Assembly (NCBI GenBank): GCA_947492385.1 | Contig: CANLMX010000017.1 | Coordinates: forward strand, 1 to 39,855 | Source of the DNA: Planctomycetaceae bacterium | GTDB taxonomy: Bacteria > Planctomycetota > Phycisphaerae > Phycisphaerales > SM1A02 | Length of the DNA: 39,855 bases | Reading direction: 5' to 3' | Shown: piece after piece, positions 1 to 8,981 of the stretch | How positions within the stretch are numbered: position 1 is the first letter of the stretch | Layout: every line of letters begins with the position of its first letter | Program-made: the position numbers and the translations under genes | The notes under the pieces: generated by a model | What the model was told of the DNA's origin: nothing | The model's input: only the letters and a program-made list of their open reading frames with translations | Database searches by the model: none

Positions 1-337
1 CATGTCGTTCGCTCCTTGTTTCGGGCCGGGGCTCTGACGTTCTACCCGCGGTCCCAGTGACGATTCCCAGGCCTGGAGTGCCTACCAACGCGGTAGGCGG
101 GCAAGGGATTCAACCCGTATCGGCCAACTGCGGCCGTTTGGTTGAGGGTCAGATGATAGCAAGGAGCCCCGTGCGGTGTGCAGCAGGGGGCAAATTCTTG
201 TTGCGCGCCGGGATTTCCGGCCACGCACAGATAATGGCACGGGTGCGCACCCATACGCAACCATCGTTCCAATAGGCATTTAGGCAATGCGGCCGGGCAC
301 GGATTGAGACGGGGGCAGCAAATGTCCGCATGAGCCC
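1..337. other. Left-edge intergenic stretch, no gene recognised
   Basis: No open frame here reads like a protein; short frames exist on both strands but have no recognisable composition or start context. The stretch is less GC-rich than its neighbours. It holds a short hairpin, GCCTACC at 80-86 pairing with GGTAGGC at 92-98, and a 12-base palindrome at 241-252. It lies downstream of the porin stop codon, so it may contain that transcript's 3' end, but no T-rich terminator tail is visible. Confidence 0.5.
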
Positions 338-1867
338 TCAGAAAAGGAGCTGCGTCTGCGCCCGGATGACCACCTCACCACCTCCGTCGCCGGTCTGGGA
401 GGGCCGCCAGTTGGCCCCGCCGATGGCCTCGCCGAACAACCCGGTGTTGAACAGGACCGGATCGAACGAGTACCCCGCATCCAAGGTGAACTTCAGCTGG
501 TTCTTGTTGAAGTACCAGTTGGCACCCACCGTGACGATGTTGAGGGATTGCGGCAGGAAGGGGTTCGCCGAGTACGAGGCCTGCGTGAAGTCGCTTGCAA
601 CCCACAGGCCCTCGTACCGGGCGATGAGCTCCAGTTCGTTGGTGACGAATACGCCGCCCTGCACCACCACGCCTTGCGCCACCGATCCGTCGACGCCGGC
701 GTTCTGCGCGACCGCGCCGCCGCCGGAGGTGACGTTGCCGAGGTACGCCGCCCACGCGCTCCACCCATCGCCACGCAGGTTGAGGTCCGTGGTCCAGGTG
801 AGCAGCGTGAGGTCCGTGGCGACCGCGGCCACGCTCGAAGTTCCGGGGACGATCGTGCCGTTGCCGGGCGCCTGGCGCGACGACGGCGGATTGCCGGCGG
901 CGCGCTGCCAGTTGAACGCTGCACCCAGCACCGCACCGAAGGGACTTCCGCGCCATCCCTGCATGTCGCGGAACTGGCCCCAGCCCTCCTTGGTGAACTT
1001 CCACTCGGCGCGCCCAGTGAACGCCCACTGCGTGAGGTTGCCGGTGGACTGCAGGATGCCCACGTCGCGGTTGGCGCCTCCGTCGTTGTACGAGCCGAAC
1101 AGCCGAAGCGCGTCGGACTCCCACCCGAGCAGCACGCCCTGCACGAACTTCGTGTTGAAGTACTCGTTGACGAGGCTTCGCTCGACGAACTGCTGCGTGC
1201 GGCTGGAGTCGATCTCCTCCCAGTTGAAGAAGTTCTTCCACTGGCCCGTGCGCACGAACCAGCCGCCCTCGAATGCCTTCTGGATGTAGACGTCGGCGAA
1301 CCGCAGCGGCTGACCCGTGATGTTCGCGTCGCGCTGGTACTGGATCTGCACGCGATAGGTCACGCTGGGGTCGAACATGTGGCCGAACATGTTGATCTGC
1401 ATGCGGCGGATCTCGAACCCGTACTCGTTGGCGATCTGCCCGTCCTCGGCGGGGATGGTGCCTGCCGGTGCGGGCGGCGGCAGCGGCACCGTGTCCAGGG
1501 CTGCGGTGGGCAGGTGCGAGTACGCGTACCGCACCTGGATCTGTCCTTCGAGGTTGAACCGGAAGTTGCCGTCCGCGCTGGCAACAAAGAAGTTCCGGTC
1601 GTAGCCGGCCGTGGCACCCGAGGGGAACAGGCTCGTGCGCGTCGAGCTGTCGGCCAGCACGTCGCGCACGACGCCGCGGACCTGCTCGGCGCGCTGCTCG
1701 GTGAGCCACTTCTCGCCATCGGCGGCCTTCAGCTCCTGGATCTGCCGGGACTGGTCCGCATTCTGCGCGCGCAGCGCGTCGATCTGCGACTGCATCGCGT
1801 CGAGACGGGGATCGGGCGGACCGCCCGCGAGGATCCGGGTCGCCGCCACGACGACTGGGAACAGCAT
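338..1867 (-). CDS. Porin O/P-like outer-membrane beta-barrel with N-terminal coiled coil
   Basis: This predicted 509-residue protein should form a diffusion or phosphate-selective-type channel in the outer membrane. After a short hydrophobic start, residues about 22-60 form a heptad-like polar helix (LDAMQSQIDALRAQNADQ), as in porins whose N-terminal helix trimerises or touches the cell wall. From about residue 85 the chain has the alternating aromatic and polar pattern of beta strands, with repeated phrases such as FRFNLEGQIQVRYAYS, and it ends in LLF, the usual C-terminal Phe recognised by the barrel-assembly machinery. The ATG at 1867 is the only good start between the radA stop and the coiled coil; GGGAG lies about ten bases upstream. 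The signal peptide is short and lacks a basic N-region, which is odd. It follows radA by 67 bases with no obvious promoter of its own. Porin class is fairly sure; substrate is unknown. Confidence 0.8.
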   Translation of the reverse strand: MLFPVVVAATRILAGGPPDPRLDAMQSQIDALRAQNADQSRQIQELKAADGEKWLTEQRAEQVRGVVRDVLADSSTRTSLFPSGATAGYDRNFFVASADGNFRFNLEGQIQVRYAYSHLPTAALDTVPLPPPAPAGTIPAEDGQIANEYGFEIRRMQINMFGHMFDPSVTYRVQIQYQRDANITGQPLRFADVYIQKAFEGGWFVRTGQWKNFFNWEEIDSSRTQQFVERSLVNEYFNTKFVQGVLLGWESDALRLFGSYNDGGANRDVGILQSTGNLTQWAFTGRAEWKFTKEGWGQFRDMQGWRGSPFGAVLGAAFNWQRAAGNPPSSRQAPGNGTIVPGTSSVAAVATDLTLLTWTTDLNLRGDGWSAWAAYLGNVTSGGGAVAQNAGVDGSVAQGVVVQGGVFVTNELELIARYEGLWVASDFTQASYSANPFLPQSLNIVTVGANWYFNKNQLKFTLDAGYSFDPVLFNTGLFGEAIGGANWRPSQTGDGGGEVVIRAQTQLLF

Positions 1868-1934
1868 GACGTGCGCGCTCCCATGCCGCGGTGGTGACGC
1901 GCAGACGGCGCGTGCGGCACGGTGCGCGCGCGGT

Positions 1935-3443
1935 TCACGCCAAGTGGTCGAGCGCGTCGCGGATGCCCGCGGCGGCGACGACACTGACGAGGGCATGCGC
2001 GCACGAGCCGACCGACGCTCCCTGCAACGCCGCGCGCGCGGCTTCGGCCTGTGCGCGCGGCACGAGCAGCAGCTGCGCCCCGCGGCGGACGGCAGCCTGG
2101 ACCCGCAGGTCCAGTTGACGCACGGAGCGAAGTTCGCCCGAGAGGGATATCTCCCCGATCGCCGCCGTCGACGCGCCCGCGCCGCGATCGTGGAACGCCC
2201 CGGCCACCGCAAGCGCGATCGCAAGATCGGCCGCCGGTTCCGCAATGCGCATGCCGCCGACGGCGGACGCATAGATGTCCTGGTCGCCCAGCCGCAGCCC
2301 GCCATGCTTCTCGAGCACGGCGATGAGCATGGCGAGCCGTCCGGCATCGAGCCCCGAGGCCCGACGCTTTGCGTTGCCCAGGAATCCGGTGGCGGTGAGG
2401 GCCTGCACCTCGGCGAGCAGCACGCGCGAACCCGCAAGCACCGGGGCGAAGACGCTGCCGGGGCGCGTGGGGCGCGTACCGGACGGCCCGCCCGCACCGC
2501 CTGCATCAGACGCCAGCGTGGCTTCCTCCACCTGCGCAAGCCCGGCGCCGGTCATCTCGAAGAGACCCACCTCCTGCGTGCTGCCGAACCGGTTCTTCAC
2601 CGCGCGCACCACGCGATACGCGTGATGGCGGTCGCCTTCGAAGGCGAGCACCACGTCGACCAGGTGCTCGAGCAGCTTCGGCCCGGCAAGGTCGCCATCC
2701 TTGGTGACGTGGCCGACCATGGCGACCGCGGTTCCCGACGTCTTCGCGATCGAGACCAGGTCGAGGCAGCAGCGCCGCAGCTGCTGCAGGCTGCCGGGCG
2801 GCGCATCGACATCGCCGCGGAACGTGAGCTGGATCGAGTCGAGCACCAGGAGGTCCGGGCGCGTGCGGCGCGCTTCCTCGGCGATCACGGCCAGGTTCGG
2901 TTCCGCAAGCAGCAGCAGGTTCGCGCCGCGCGCGGCATCGGCGCTGCCGTCGAGGCGGTCGGCGCGGAGCTTCACCTGCGCGGCGCTTTCCTCGCTGGTG
3001 GCGTACAGCACGCGGCGCCCGCGGCCCGCGAGCGCGGCCGCGGCCTGCAGCAGCAATGTGCTCTTGCCGATGCCCGGGTCGCCGCCGAGGAGGGTCACGC
3101 TGCCGGGCACGATGCCGCCGCCGAGCACGCGGTCGAACTCGTCGATGCCGCTCGGGATGCGGGGGACGTCGAGGGGCTTGACTTCCGCGATGGGAACGGC
3201 GCGGCGGCTGCCGGGTGCGCGCGTGCCGCCGGCCGGCGACCCGCCCGGAGCGGGCGCTTCGCCCGGCCCCGCGCCAAGTGCGCCGCCGAGGTCGAGCGCG
3301 CCTGGCGCCGGGCCGTCGGCCGCCTCGCGCTCGACGAATCGCTCGAGCGCGTCCCACGCGCCGCAGTCCGGGCACTTGCCCATCCACTTGGGCTGGACGT
3401 TCCCGCACTCGCGGCACACGTAGCTGGTGCGCACCTTGGCCAT
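1935..3443 (-). CDS. radA: DNA repair protein RadA (Sms)
   Basis: RadA is a RecA-like ATPase that processes recombination intermediates and drives branch migration on DNA. The 502-residue protein shows the full architecture: an N-terminal zinc finger with Cys10, Cys13, Cys24 and Cys27; a Walker A motif GDPGIGKST at 121-129; the RadA-specific KNRFG motif at 283-287; and a C-terminal Lon-protease-like domain. A Gly/Ala/Pro-rich stretch at about 40-82 separates the zinc finger from the ATPase and is longer than in many homologues. The ATG at 3443 begins right before the zinc finger, with TACACT ten bases upstream. Upstream in-frame sequence reads as non-protein. The gene is divergent from a 68-codon gene across 72 bases and is followed by the porin gene on the same strand. 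Identification is secure. Confidence 0.97.
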   Translation of the reverse strand: MAKVRTSYVCRECGNVQPKWMGKCPDCGAWDALERFVEREAADGPAPGALDLGGALGAGPGEAPAPGGSPAGGTRAPGSRRAVPIAEVKPLDVPRIPSGIDEFDRVLGGGIVPGSVTLLGGDPGIGKSTLLLQAAAALAGRGRRVLYATSEESAAQVKLRADRLDGSADAARGANLLLLAEPNLAVIAEEARRTRPDLLVLDSIQLTFRGDVDAPPGSLQQLRRCCLDLVSIAKTSGTAVAMVGHVTKDGDLAGPKLLEHLVDVVLAFEGDRHHAYRVVRAVKNRFGSTQEVGLFEMTGAGLAQVEEATLASDAGGAGGPSGTRPTRPGSVFAPVLAGSRVLLAEVQALTATGFLGNAKRRASGLDAGRLAMLIAVLEKHGGLRLGDQDIYASAVGGMRIAEPAADLAIALAVAGAFHDRGAGASTAAIGEISLSGELRSVRQLDLRVQAAVRRGAQLLLVPRAQAEAARAALQGASVGSCAHALVSVVAAAGIRDALDHLA

Positions 3444-3453
3444 GATGCGGCCG

Positions 3454-3459
3454 AGTGTA
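3454..3459 (-). promoter_or_regulatory. -10 element for radA
   Basis: TACACT on the minus strand ends ten bases before the radA ATG at 3443. No Shine-Dalgarno sequence fits between it and the start, so the transcript would have almost no leader. No clear -35 box is seen. Confidence 0.5.
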
Positions 3460-3501
3460 AGACCCCTGCGCGAAGCACCCGCTTCACCCGGCGGAAGCGC
3501 G

Positions 3502-3507
3502 TAGCCT
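3502..3507 (+). promoter_or_regulatory. -10 element for the 68-residue gene
   Basis: TAGCCT lies eight bases before the ATG at 3516, the same arrangement as at other transcription-unit starts in this window. It is back to back with the radA -10 element, 42 bases away. Confidence 0.45.
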
Positions 3508-3515
3508 TCCTGATC

Positions 3516-3722
3516 ATGCACCCGCTGCACGCCGCGCGCGGCGCCTGGAACCTGCTGCTGCTGGGCTTCAAGACCCGCTTCCGCCTGCGCGGCAGCTACT
3601 GGTCATGGCGCATGGAGACCGCGTTCGGCCGCGATCGCTCGAAGTGGCCGCCCCTGCGCGAGCGCATGCGTGCCGCGCTCGAGTACGGCGCGTGGGTCGG
3701 CTCGATGCGCCGGATGCGCTGA
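3516..3722 (+). CDS. Small conserved-type basic protein, 68 residues
   Basis: A 68-residue basic protein with no catalytic motif. It starts MHPLHAARGAWNLLLLGF, then a Phe/Arg/Tyr/Trp-rich core (KTRFRLRGSYWSWRMETAFG) and a C-terminal amphipathic helix ending in Arg residues. I have an impression of similar short proteins in planctomycete genomes with the phrase YW.WR..TAFG, but cannot verify it. Coding potential is supported by a -10 hexamer eight bases upstream, aromatic residues unusual for chance frames in such GC-rich DNA, and a position exactly filling the gap divergent from radA. Function is unknown; it could be a small nucleic-acid or membrane-surface binding protein. It has no partner on its own strand. 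Confidence 0.68.
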   Translation: MHPLHAARGAWNLLLLGFKTRFRLRGSYWSWRMETAFGRDRSKWPPLRERMRAALEYGAWVGSMRRMR

Positions 3723-3821
3723 GGGCGGCGCGCGCCGGTCGCAGGCCGGACCAGGCCCAGTGACCGGAGCGAACGAAGCGTCCGGGGCAGATCCAGCGAC
3801 CGAAGCGCACGGCCGGCGGCC

Positions 3822-3837
3822 CGGAGCCGCGGCTCCG
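3822..3837. repeat. Perfect 16-base palindrome
   Basis: CGGAGCCGCGGCTCCG is its own reverse complement. It lies in the spacer downstream of both the 68-residue gene and nuoH, so it could be part of a shared 3'-end hairpin. There is no T-run after it. Confidence 0.6.
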
Positions 3838-4003
3838 AAGACGGCGAGGCACGCGAGGCGTGTCCCGGGTGGCGCGGGCCGTTCCACGTGCCGAGCCCGT
3901 GTTCGATGAGTCCGAGCGAAACCTGGTGGAGCGAGGACGTCCGCGGGCCGGGCTGCCGGCCGGGCGCGGAGGGAGCGGCGCGGGTCACGGGGGCGCGCGA
4001 CCC

Positions 4004-4062
4004 ACGCGCGCAGCGCGAGTCACGCAGACACGCGCGCAGCGCGAGTCACGAAGACACGCGCG
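4004..4062. repeat. 26-base tandem repeat, two copies plus a partial third
   Basis: Copies at 4004-4029 and 4030-4055 differ at one base (CACGCAGAC versus CACGAAGAC) and begin ACGCGCGCAGCGCGAG; a third copy starts at 4056 and diverges after about seven bases. The repeat ends about 15 bases from the nuoH stop codon. It has no spacer structure and is not a CRISPR array. Confidence 0.8.
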
Positions 4063-4076
4063 CGCCCAGTCGCGAA

Positions 4077-5312
4077 TCAGGCCGGGCTGAACCGGCTGCC
4101 GAGCAACCCGATCTTCGCGTTCGGGCTTGCCGAACGCGGCAGCTTCGGTCCCACCACCCAGACGATGGCCAGGCACCCGAGGCTGCCCGCCCACATCCAC
4201 TGCGTGAGCCCGAAGTACATGAAGACGGCAGTGCACGTGAGCACCAGCAGCGAGGTCGGGATCATGCCTTCCCACGCGAGCCGCATCAGCTGGTCGAACC
4301 GGAAGCGCGGGAGCGTCCAGCGCAGCGCGATGCCGAGGGCCAGCACGAGGAAGGTCTTGCCGGCCATTACGCCGATCTGCGCAAGCACCACCGGCAGGCC
4401 GCCCGCGCCGGGCAGGTCGCCGCCGAAGTGGCCGGCGAACGGGTTCAGGCTCCAACCGCCCAGGAACAGCACCGCGAAGAGCGCGCTTCCCGCGACCATG
4501 TTGAAGTACTCGGCGAGGAAGAAGAGCGCAAAGCGCATGCTCGAATACTCGGTGTGGTAACCGCCGACGAGCTCGCTCTCGCACTCCGCGAGGTCGAACG
4601 GAAGCCGGTTGGTCTCGGCCAGCATGCACACGTAGAAGAGGATGGCCGCGAGCGGCTGCTGCACGATGTTCCAGGTGCTCGCCTGCTGCGACGCGATGAT
4701 CTCGCCCGGCGTGAAGCTGCCTGACATCAGGATCACCGCGAGCATGGCGACACCCATCGGGATCTCGTAGCTGATGATCTGCGCGGAGGCGCGCAGGCCG
4801 CCGAGGAAGCTGAACTTGTTGTTGGACGCCCAGCTGCCCAGCGCCACGCCGTAGACGGCGAGGCTTGCGATGGCCAGCATGTAGACGACGCCGACGTTGA
4901 CGTCGGCGCCGACGATCTTCACGGAGCCGGTCAGGCCAAGGAAGGGGATGCTGGCGAGGTCGAGCGTGCCGCCCCACGGGATGACCACGAAGCCGATGAG
5001 CGACGGCACCGCGAGCATCGCGGGCGCGGCCATGAACATCGCCTTGTCGACATGGTTCGGCGTGTAGTCCTCCTTGAGGAAGAACTTCAGGCCGTCGGCG
5101 ATCGGCTGCAGCAGGCCCCAGGGTCCCACGCGGTTTGGGCCGACGCGGTCCTGCATCCACGCGGACAGGCGACGCTCAAGCCAGATGGCGTAGGCGCACG
5201 CGCCCAGGATCACGTGGAGCGCCAGGAAGACCACCAGCGCGCTCGTGATGAGCTGCGCAAGCGATGCGCCCGACGGGAACCAGGCCGGCAGGAGGTCAGT
5301 GACGGTCTGCAT
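4077..5312 (-). CDS. nuoH: NADH-quinone oxidoreductase subunit H (complex I, NuoH)
   Basis: NuoH is the membrane subunit of complex I that joins the peripheral arm to the proton-pumping arm and helps form the quinone pocket. The 411-residue protein has the family hallmarks: the loop [19 protein letters not shown] after the first membrane helix, then [16 protein letters not shown], and later [25 protein letters not shown] with the conserved acidic residues of the quinone channel. About eight to nine membrane helices can be drawn. The ATG at 5312 is preceded by TATACT ten bases upstream. No other nuo gene lies nearby: carB is upstream and a repeat-rich spacer is downstream. The remaining subunits must be elsewhere in the genome, unlike the usual nuoA-N cluster. 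Identification is secure. Confidence 0.96.
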   Translation of the reverse strand: MQTVTDLLPAWFPSGASLAQLITSALVVFLALHVILGACAYAIWLERRLSAWMQDRVGPNRVGPWGLLQPIADGLKFFLKEDYTPNHVDKAMFMAAPAMLAVPSLIGFVVIPWGGTLDLASIPFLGLTGSVKIVGADVNVGVVYMLAIASLAVYGVALGSWASNNKFSFLGGLRASAQIISYEIPMGVAMLAVILMSGSFTPGEIIASQQASTWNIVQQPLAAILFYVCMLAETNRLPFDLAECESELVGGYHTEYSSMRFALFFLAEYFNMVAGSALFAVLFLGGWSLNPFAGHFGGDLPGAGGLPVVLAQIGVMAGKTFLVLALGIALRWTLPRFRFDQLMRLAWEGMIPTSLLVLTCTAVFMYFGLTQWMWAGSLGCLAIVWVVGPKLPRSASPNAKIGLLGSRFSPA

Positions 5313-5322
5313 GGGGAGCGGA

Positions 5323-5328
5323 AGTATA
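5323..5328 (-). promoter_or_regulatory. -10 element for nuoH
   Basis: TATACT on the minus strand ends ten bases before the nuoH ATG and lies in the 36-base gap after the carB stop, so nuoH probably has its own near-leaderless promoter as well as any read-through from carB. Confidence 0.55.
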
Positions 5329-5348
5329 GGTCAGGGCCTGCGTCGCGC

Positions 5349-8300
5349 TCATGCGCCCACGGGCTCCAGCGACCGCGCCGGCACCGCCGGCCGCGCCAGG
5401 TGAGGGAAGCAGTCCTGCGTGGCCACCACCTGCCAGTTCCCGGCACGCAAGGCCGAGATGGCCTGCATGGCCGCGCGCGCGCCGGCGATGGTCGTGATGA
5501 TCGGCACGTTCGAGCGCACCGCCTGGGCGCGGATGCGGCCCTCGTCGGTGGACCCGCCCTTCTTGGTGGGCGTGTTGATGACCAGCTGCACCTGGCCGTT
5601 GGCGATGAGGTCGAGCACGTTGGGGCGCTGGCCGGTGGCGATCTTGGGCACCACGGTGCTTGCGATGCCGTGCTCGCGCAGCATGCGGGAGGTGCCGTCG
5701 GAGCAGAGCACCGTGAAGCCCATCGACTCGAGGCTGCGCGCCACCTCGATCGACTGCGCCTTGTCGCCGTCGCGCACCGAGAGGAACACGTTGCCCTTGG
5801 TCGGAAGGAACACGCCGGCCGCCATCTGGGCCTTGGCGAACGCCACGGGCAGGCTGCGGTCGGTGCCCATCACCTCGCCGGTCGAGCGCATCTCGGGGCC
5901 GAGCACCACGTCCACGCCGGGGAACTTGGCGAACGGGAAGACGCTCTCCTTGACCGCGTAGAAGCCGGTGTCGTGCACCTCCGCGACGCCGAGCGAGTCG
6001 AGCGAGGCGCCCATCATCACCTTCGCGGCGACGTTCGCCCACGGGATCCCCTTGGCCTTCGAGACGAACGGCGCCGTGCGCGACGCGCGCGGGTTCACCT
6101 CGAGGATGTAGACGACGTCGTCCTTCACCGCCATCTGCACGTTCATCAGCCCTCGGACGCGCAGGCGCGCGGCGAGGGTGCGCGCCTGCTCGCGGATGCG
6201 GTTGACCAGGCTCGGCGGCAGGCTGTACGGGGGCACCGTGCAGGTGCTGTCGCCCGAGTGGATGCCCGCCTCCTCGATGTGCTCCATCACGCCGCACACC
6301 ACCGCGCGTGGCGAGGGGCTCGACTGCGGCACCTGCGTGGTGCGGCTGCCTTCGGCGGGCTCGAAGTCGGCCACCACGTCCACGTCCACCTCGATGGCGT
6401 CCGAGAGGAACCGGTCGATGAGCACCGGCGCGTTCGCGAGGTCGCTGACGTTCACCGCGGTGGTCATGTAGCGGCGCAGCGCGGACTCGTCGAAGCACGT
6501 CTCCATGCCCCGGCCGCCGAGCACGTAGCTCGGGCGCACCAGCACCGGGTAGCCCACGCGCGATGCCTCGGCGACGGCCTCATCGAGGCTGCGCGCGATG
6601 CCCGAAGGCGGCTGCGCCAGGCCCAGTTCGTCGAGCACGGCCTTGAAGCGGTCGCGGTCCTCGGCGAGGTCGATGCTGTCGACGCCGGTGCCGATGATGG
6701 GCACGCCCGCGGCCACCAGCCCGTGCGCCAGGTTCAGCGGAGTCTGGCCGCCGAACTGCGCGATGCAGCCGACGACCGCGCCGCTGCGGTCGGCCTTCTC
6801 GATGCCGCCGCCGTTCAGGCGCTCGACCACGTTGAGCACGTCCTCCAGCGTGAGCGGCTCAAAGAACAGCAGGTCGCTGGTGTCGTAGTCGGTGCTGACC
6901 GTCTCGGGGTTCGAGTTGATCATCACGCTCTCCAGGCCCATCTCGCGCGCGGCGAACGACGCCTGGCAGCAGCAGTAGTCGAACTCGATGCCCTGCCCGA
7001 TGCGGTTCGGCCCGCCGCCCAGGATGACCACCTTGGGCGTTGCGGTGACGCGCGCCTCGTCGTCGAGCACGGCACGGCCATCCACCGAGTACGGCGCCTC
7101 GTAGGTGCTGTAGTAGTAGGGCGTGGCGGCCTCGAACTCGGCCGCGCACGTGTCGACCAGCTTGAAGACGGGCTCGATGCCGAGCTTCTTTCGCGCCGCG
7201 CGGACCCGGAGGATCGACTTCGAGCTGATCTCGCCGAGCCACGCGTTCGCAAGCTGCGCATCGCTGTATCCCTGGCGCTTCGCGTCGAACATGAGGCCGT
7301 GCGGGCATTCCTCGGGAGAGCGCACCTCCATGATGCGGTCCTCGAACGCCACCAGCTCGGCGAATTGCCGCAGGAACCAGCGGTCGATGCGCGTGGCCTG
7401 GTGCACGCGCTCGACGCCCCAGCCCATCTTGAGCGCATATCGCACGAAGTAGAGGCGGCCCTGGCTGGGGACGCTCAACTTGCGCAGGAGCGTCTCCTCG
7501 GGGATCGGCCAGTCGGCGCTCGCGGCCTCGGTGGGGCGGGCCACCTTCGTCTCGGTGCTGGTGGCGGTGCCCGCGGCGGCGAACGCGCGGTCGGCGCGAA
7601 GCTGGCGCAGCCACCGGTCGTTGCGGTCGAGGCCGAAGCCGAAGCGCTTCACCTCCATGCTGCGGATCGCCTTCTGGAAGGCCTCCTTGAAGGTGCGGCC
7701 GATGGCCATCGCCTCGCCGACCGACTTCATCTGGGTGGTCAGCGTCTCGTCTGCCTCGGGGAACTTCTCGAACGTCCAGCGCGGCATCTTCACCACGACG
7801 TAGTCGATCGACGGCTCGAAGCACGCGCTCGTGGTGCCGGTGATGTCGTTGCGCAGCTCGTCGAGCGAGTATCCCACCGCGAGCTTCGCGGCGATGCGCG
7901 CGATGGGGAACCCGGTGGCCTTCGACGCGAGCGCCGAGCTGCGCGAGACGCGCGGGTTCATCTCGATGACCACCATCTCGCCCGTCTCGGGGCAGATGCC
8001 GAACTGCACGTTGCTGCCGCCGGTCTGCACGCCCACCGCGCGCATGATGGCGAACGAGGCGTCGCGCATGCGCTGGTATTCCTTGTCCGAAAGCGTCATG
8101 ATCGGCGCCACGGTCACGCTGTCGCCGGTGTGCACGCCCATCGGGTCGATGTTCTCGATGCCGCAGACGACGATGCAGTTGTCGTTGCGGTCGCGCACGA
8201 CCTCGAGCTCGTACTCCTTCCAGCCGAGCACGCTCTTGTCGATCAGCACCTGGCCGATCATGCTTGCCGACAGGCCGCGGCGCACGATCTCGTCGAATTC

Positions 8301-8873
8301 CTCGCGGTTGTAGGCGATGCCGCCGCCCGTGCCGCCCAGCGTGAACGCGGGGCGGATGATGGCGGGCAGCCCGCACTCCTTCAGGAACTCGTGCGCTTCG
8401 TCGATGGTGGTGACGGTGCGCGAGAGCGGCTGGCGCAGCCCCAGCTTCTCGACGATGCGCCGGAATGCCTCGCGGTCCTCGGCGCGGTGGATGACCTCGC
8501 GGTCGGCGCCGATCATCTGGACGCCGTGGCGCTGGAGCACGCCGTCGTCCCACAGCCGGCACGCGCAGTTGAGCGCGGTCTGCCCACCGAGCGTCGGCAG
8601 CAGCGCGTCGATCGGGTGCCCCAGCTCCTTCTCGCGCAGGATCACCTTCTCGACCGCCTCCGGGGTGATGGGCTCGATGTAGGTGCGGTCGCTGAACGCC
8701 GGGTCGGTCATGATCGTCGCCGGGTTCGAGTTCACCAGCACGACGCGGTAGCCCTCCTCGCGGAGCGCCTTGCATGCCTGCGTGCCGGAGTAGTCGAACT
8801 CGCAGCCCTGGCCGATGACGATGGGGCCCGAGCCGATGATCAGGATCGTGTGGATGTCGGTGCGGCGTGGCAT
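5349..8873 (-). CDS. carB: Carbamoyl-phosphate synthase large subunit
   Basis: CarB makes carbamoyl phosphate from bicarbonate, ammonia delivered by CarA, and two ATP, feeding pyrimidine and arginine synthesis. The 1174-residue chain shows both duplicated halves: an N-terminal carboxyphosphate domain ([21 protein letters not shown]-grasp with GGTGGG), an oligomerisation region, a second ATP-grasp half ([23 protein letters not shown]) and a C-terminal MGS-like allosteric domain ([16 protein letters not shown]). It is about 100 residues longer than the roughly 1073-residue Escherichia coli enzyme. Visible extras are an Ala/Thr-rich segment around residues 430-460 and an insert containing [14 protein letters not shown] in the second ATP-grasp domain. 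The ATG at 8873 has GGGGAG seven bases upstream, one of the few good Shine-Dalgarno sites here. carA is not in the window. Confidence 0.97.
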   Translation of the reverse strand: MPRRTDIHTILIIGSGPIVIGQGCEFDYSGTQACKALREEGYRVVLVNSNPATIMTDPAFSDRTYIEPITPEAVEKVILREKELGHPIDALLPTLGGQTALNCACRLWDDGVLQRHGVQMIGADREVIHRAEDREAFRRIVEKLGLRQPLSRTVTTIDEAHEFLKECGLPAIIRPAFTLGGTGGGIAYNREEFDEIVRRGLSASMIGQVLIDKSVLGWKEYELEVVRDRNDNCIVVCGIENIDPMGVHTGDSVTVAPIMTLSDKEYQRMRDASFAIMRAVGVQTGGSNVQFGICPETGEMVVIEMNPRVSRSSALASKATGFPIARIAAKLAVGYSLDELRNDITGTTSACFEPSIDYVVVKMPRWTFEKFPEADETLTTQMKSVGEAMAIGRTFKEAFQKAIRSMEVKRFGFGLDRNDRWLRQLRADRAFAAAGTATSTETKVARPTEAASADWPIPEETLLRKLSVPSQGRLYFVRYALKMGWGVERVHQATRIDRWFLRQFAELVAFEDRIMEVRSPEECPHGLMFDAKRQGYSDAQLANAWLGEISSKSILRVRAARKKLGIEPVFKLVDTCAAEFEAATPYYYSTYEAPYSVDGRAVLDDEARVTATPKVVILGGGPNRIGQGIEFDYCCCQASFAAREMGLESVMINSNPETVSTDYDTSDLLFFEPLTLEDVLNVVERLNGGGIEKADRSGAVVGCIAQFGGQTPLNLAHGLVAAGVPIIGTGVDSIDLAEDRDRFKAVLDELGLAQPPSGIARSLDEAVAEASRVGYPVLVRPSYVLGGRGMETCFDESALRRYMTTAVNVSDLANAPVLIDRFLSDAIEVDVDVVADFEPAEGSRTTQVPQSSPSPRAVVCGVMEHIEEAGIHSGDSTCTVPPYSLPPSLVNRIREQARTLAARLRVRGLMNVQMAVKDDVVYILEVNPRASRTAPFVSKAKGIPWANVAAKVMMGASLDSLGVAEVHDTGFYAVKESVFPFAKFPGVDVVLGPEMRSTGEVMGTDRSLPVAFAKAQMAAGVFLPTKGNVFLSVRDGDKAQSIEVARSLESMGFTVLCSDGTSRMLREHGIASTVVPKIATGQRPNVLDLIANGQVQLVINTPTKKGGSTDEGRIRAQAVRSNVPIITTIAGARAAMQAISALRAGNWQVVATQDCFPHLARPAVPARSLEPVGA

Positions 8874-8967
8874 CGAGGATCTCCCCGCGGCGGGCGGGTC
8901 CGGTGCGCGCGTCGGGCCCGGGCCGCGCGCGGATGCGGCCGGGTCGGGCCAAACTTGCGGGAGGATA
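8874..8967 (-). promoter_or_regulatory. carB promoter and leader with Shine-Dalgarno site
   Basis: A minus-strand TATCCT at 8967-8962 would start a leader of roughly 80 nt. GGGGAG at 8886-8881 is well spaced from the ATG. The leader is very GC-rich and could fold, but no leader peptide, terminator or known riboswitch is evident. It contrasts with the leaderless pattern of most other genes in the window. Confidence 0.45.
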
Positions 8968-8981
8968 GCGGATGCGGGAAA

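Larger units (their letters stand above)
3723..4076. other. Non-coding, repeat- and hairpin-rich spacer
   Basis: A gap of 354 bases between the 68-residue gene and the nuoH stop, among the largest in this tightly packed window. Frames through it are low-complexity Arg/Ala/Gly/Pro strings and look non-coding. It contains a GGCGCGCGCC palindrome at 3727-3736, CCGGA/TCCGG arms at 3764-3768 and 3781-3785 around GAGCGAACGAAGCG-like sequence, a perfect 16-base palindrome at 3822-3837, a CACGC/GCGTG stem near 3850, and a 26-base tandem repeat next to nuoH. Such spacers often act as transcript 3' ends or as genome-dispersed repeats. Confidence 0.6.

Noticed and set aside
1-337. tRNA or small RNA gene in the left-edge gap
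   Set aside because: Only a seven-base-pair hairpin and a palindrome are seen; no cloverleaf could be drawn.
338-2539. 733-residue version of the porin starting inside radA
   Set aside because: The extra 224 residues are antisense or frame-shifted radA sequence, Arg-rich and not protein-like; the ATG at 1867 precedes the hydrophobic start.
4004-4062. Possible CRISPR array
   Set aside because: Units are directly adjacent with no unique spacers, only two full copies, and no cas gene is nearby.
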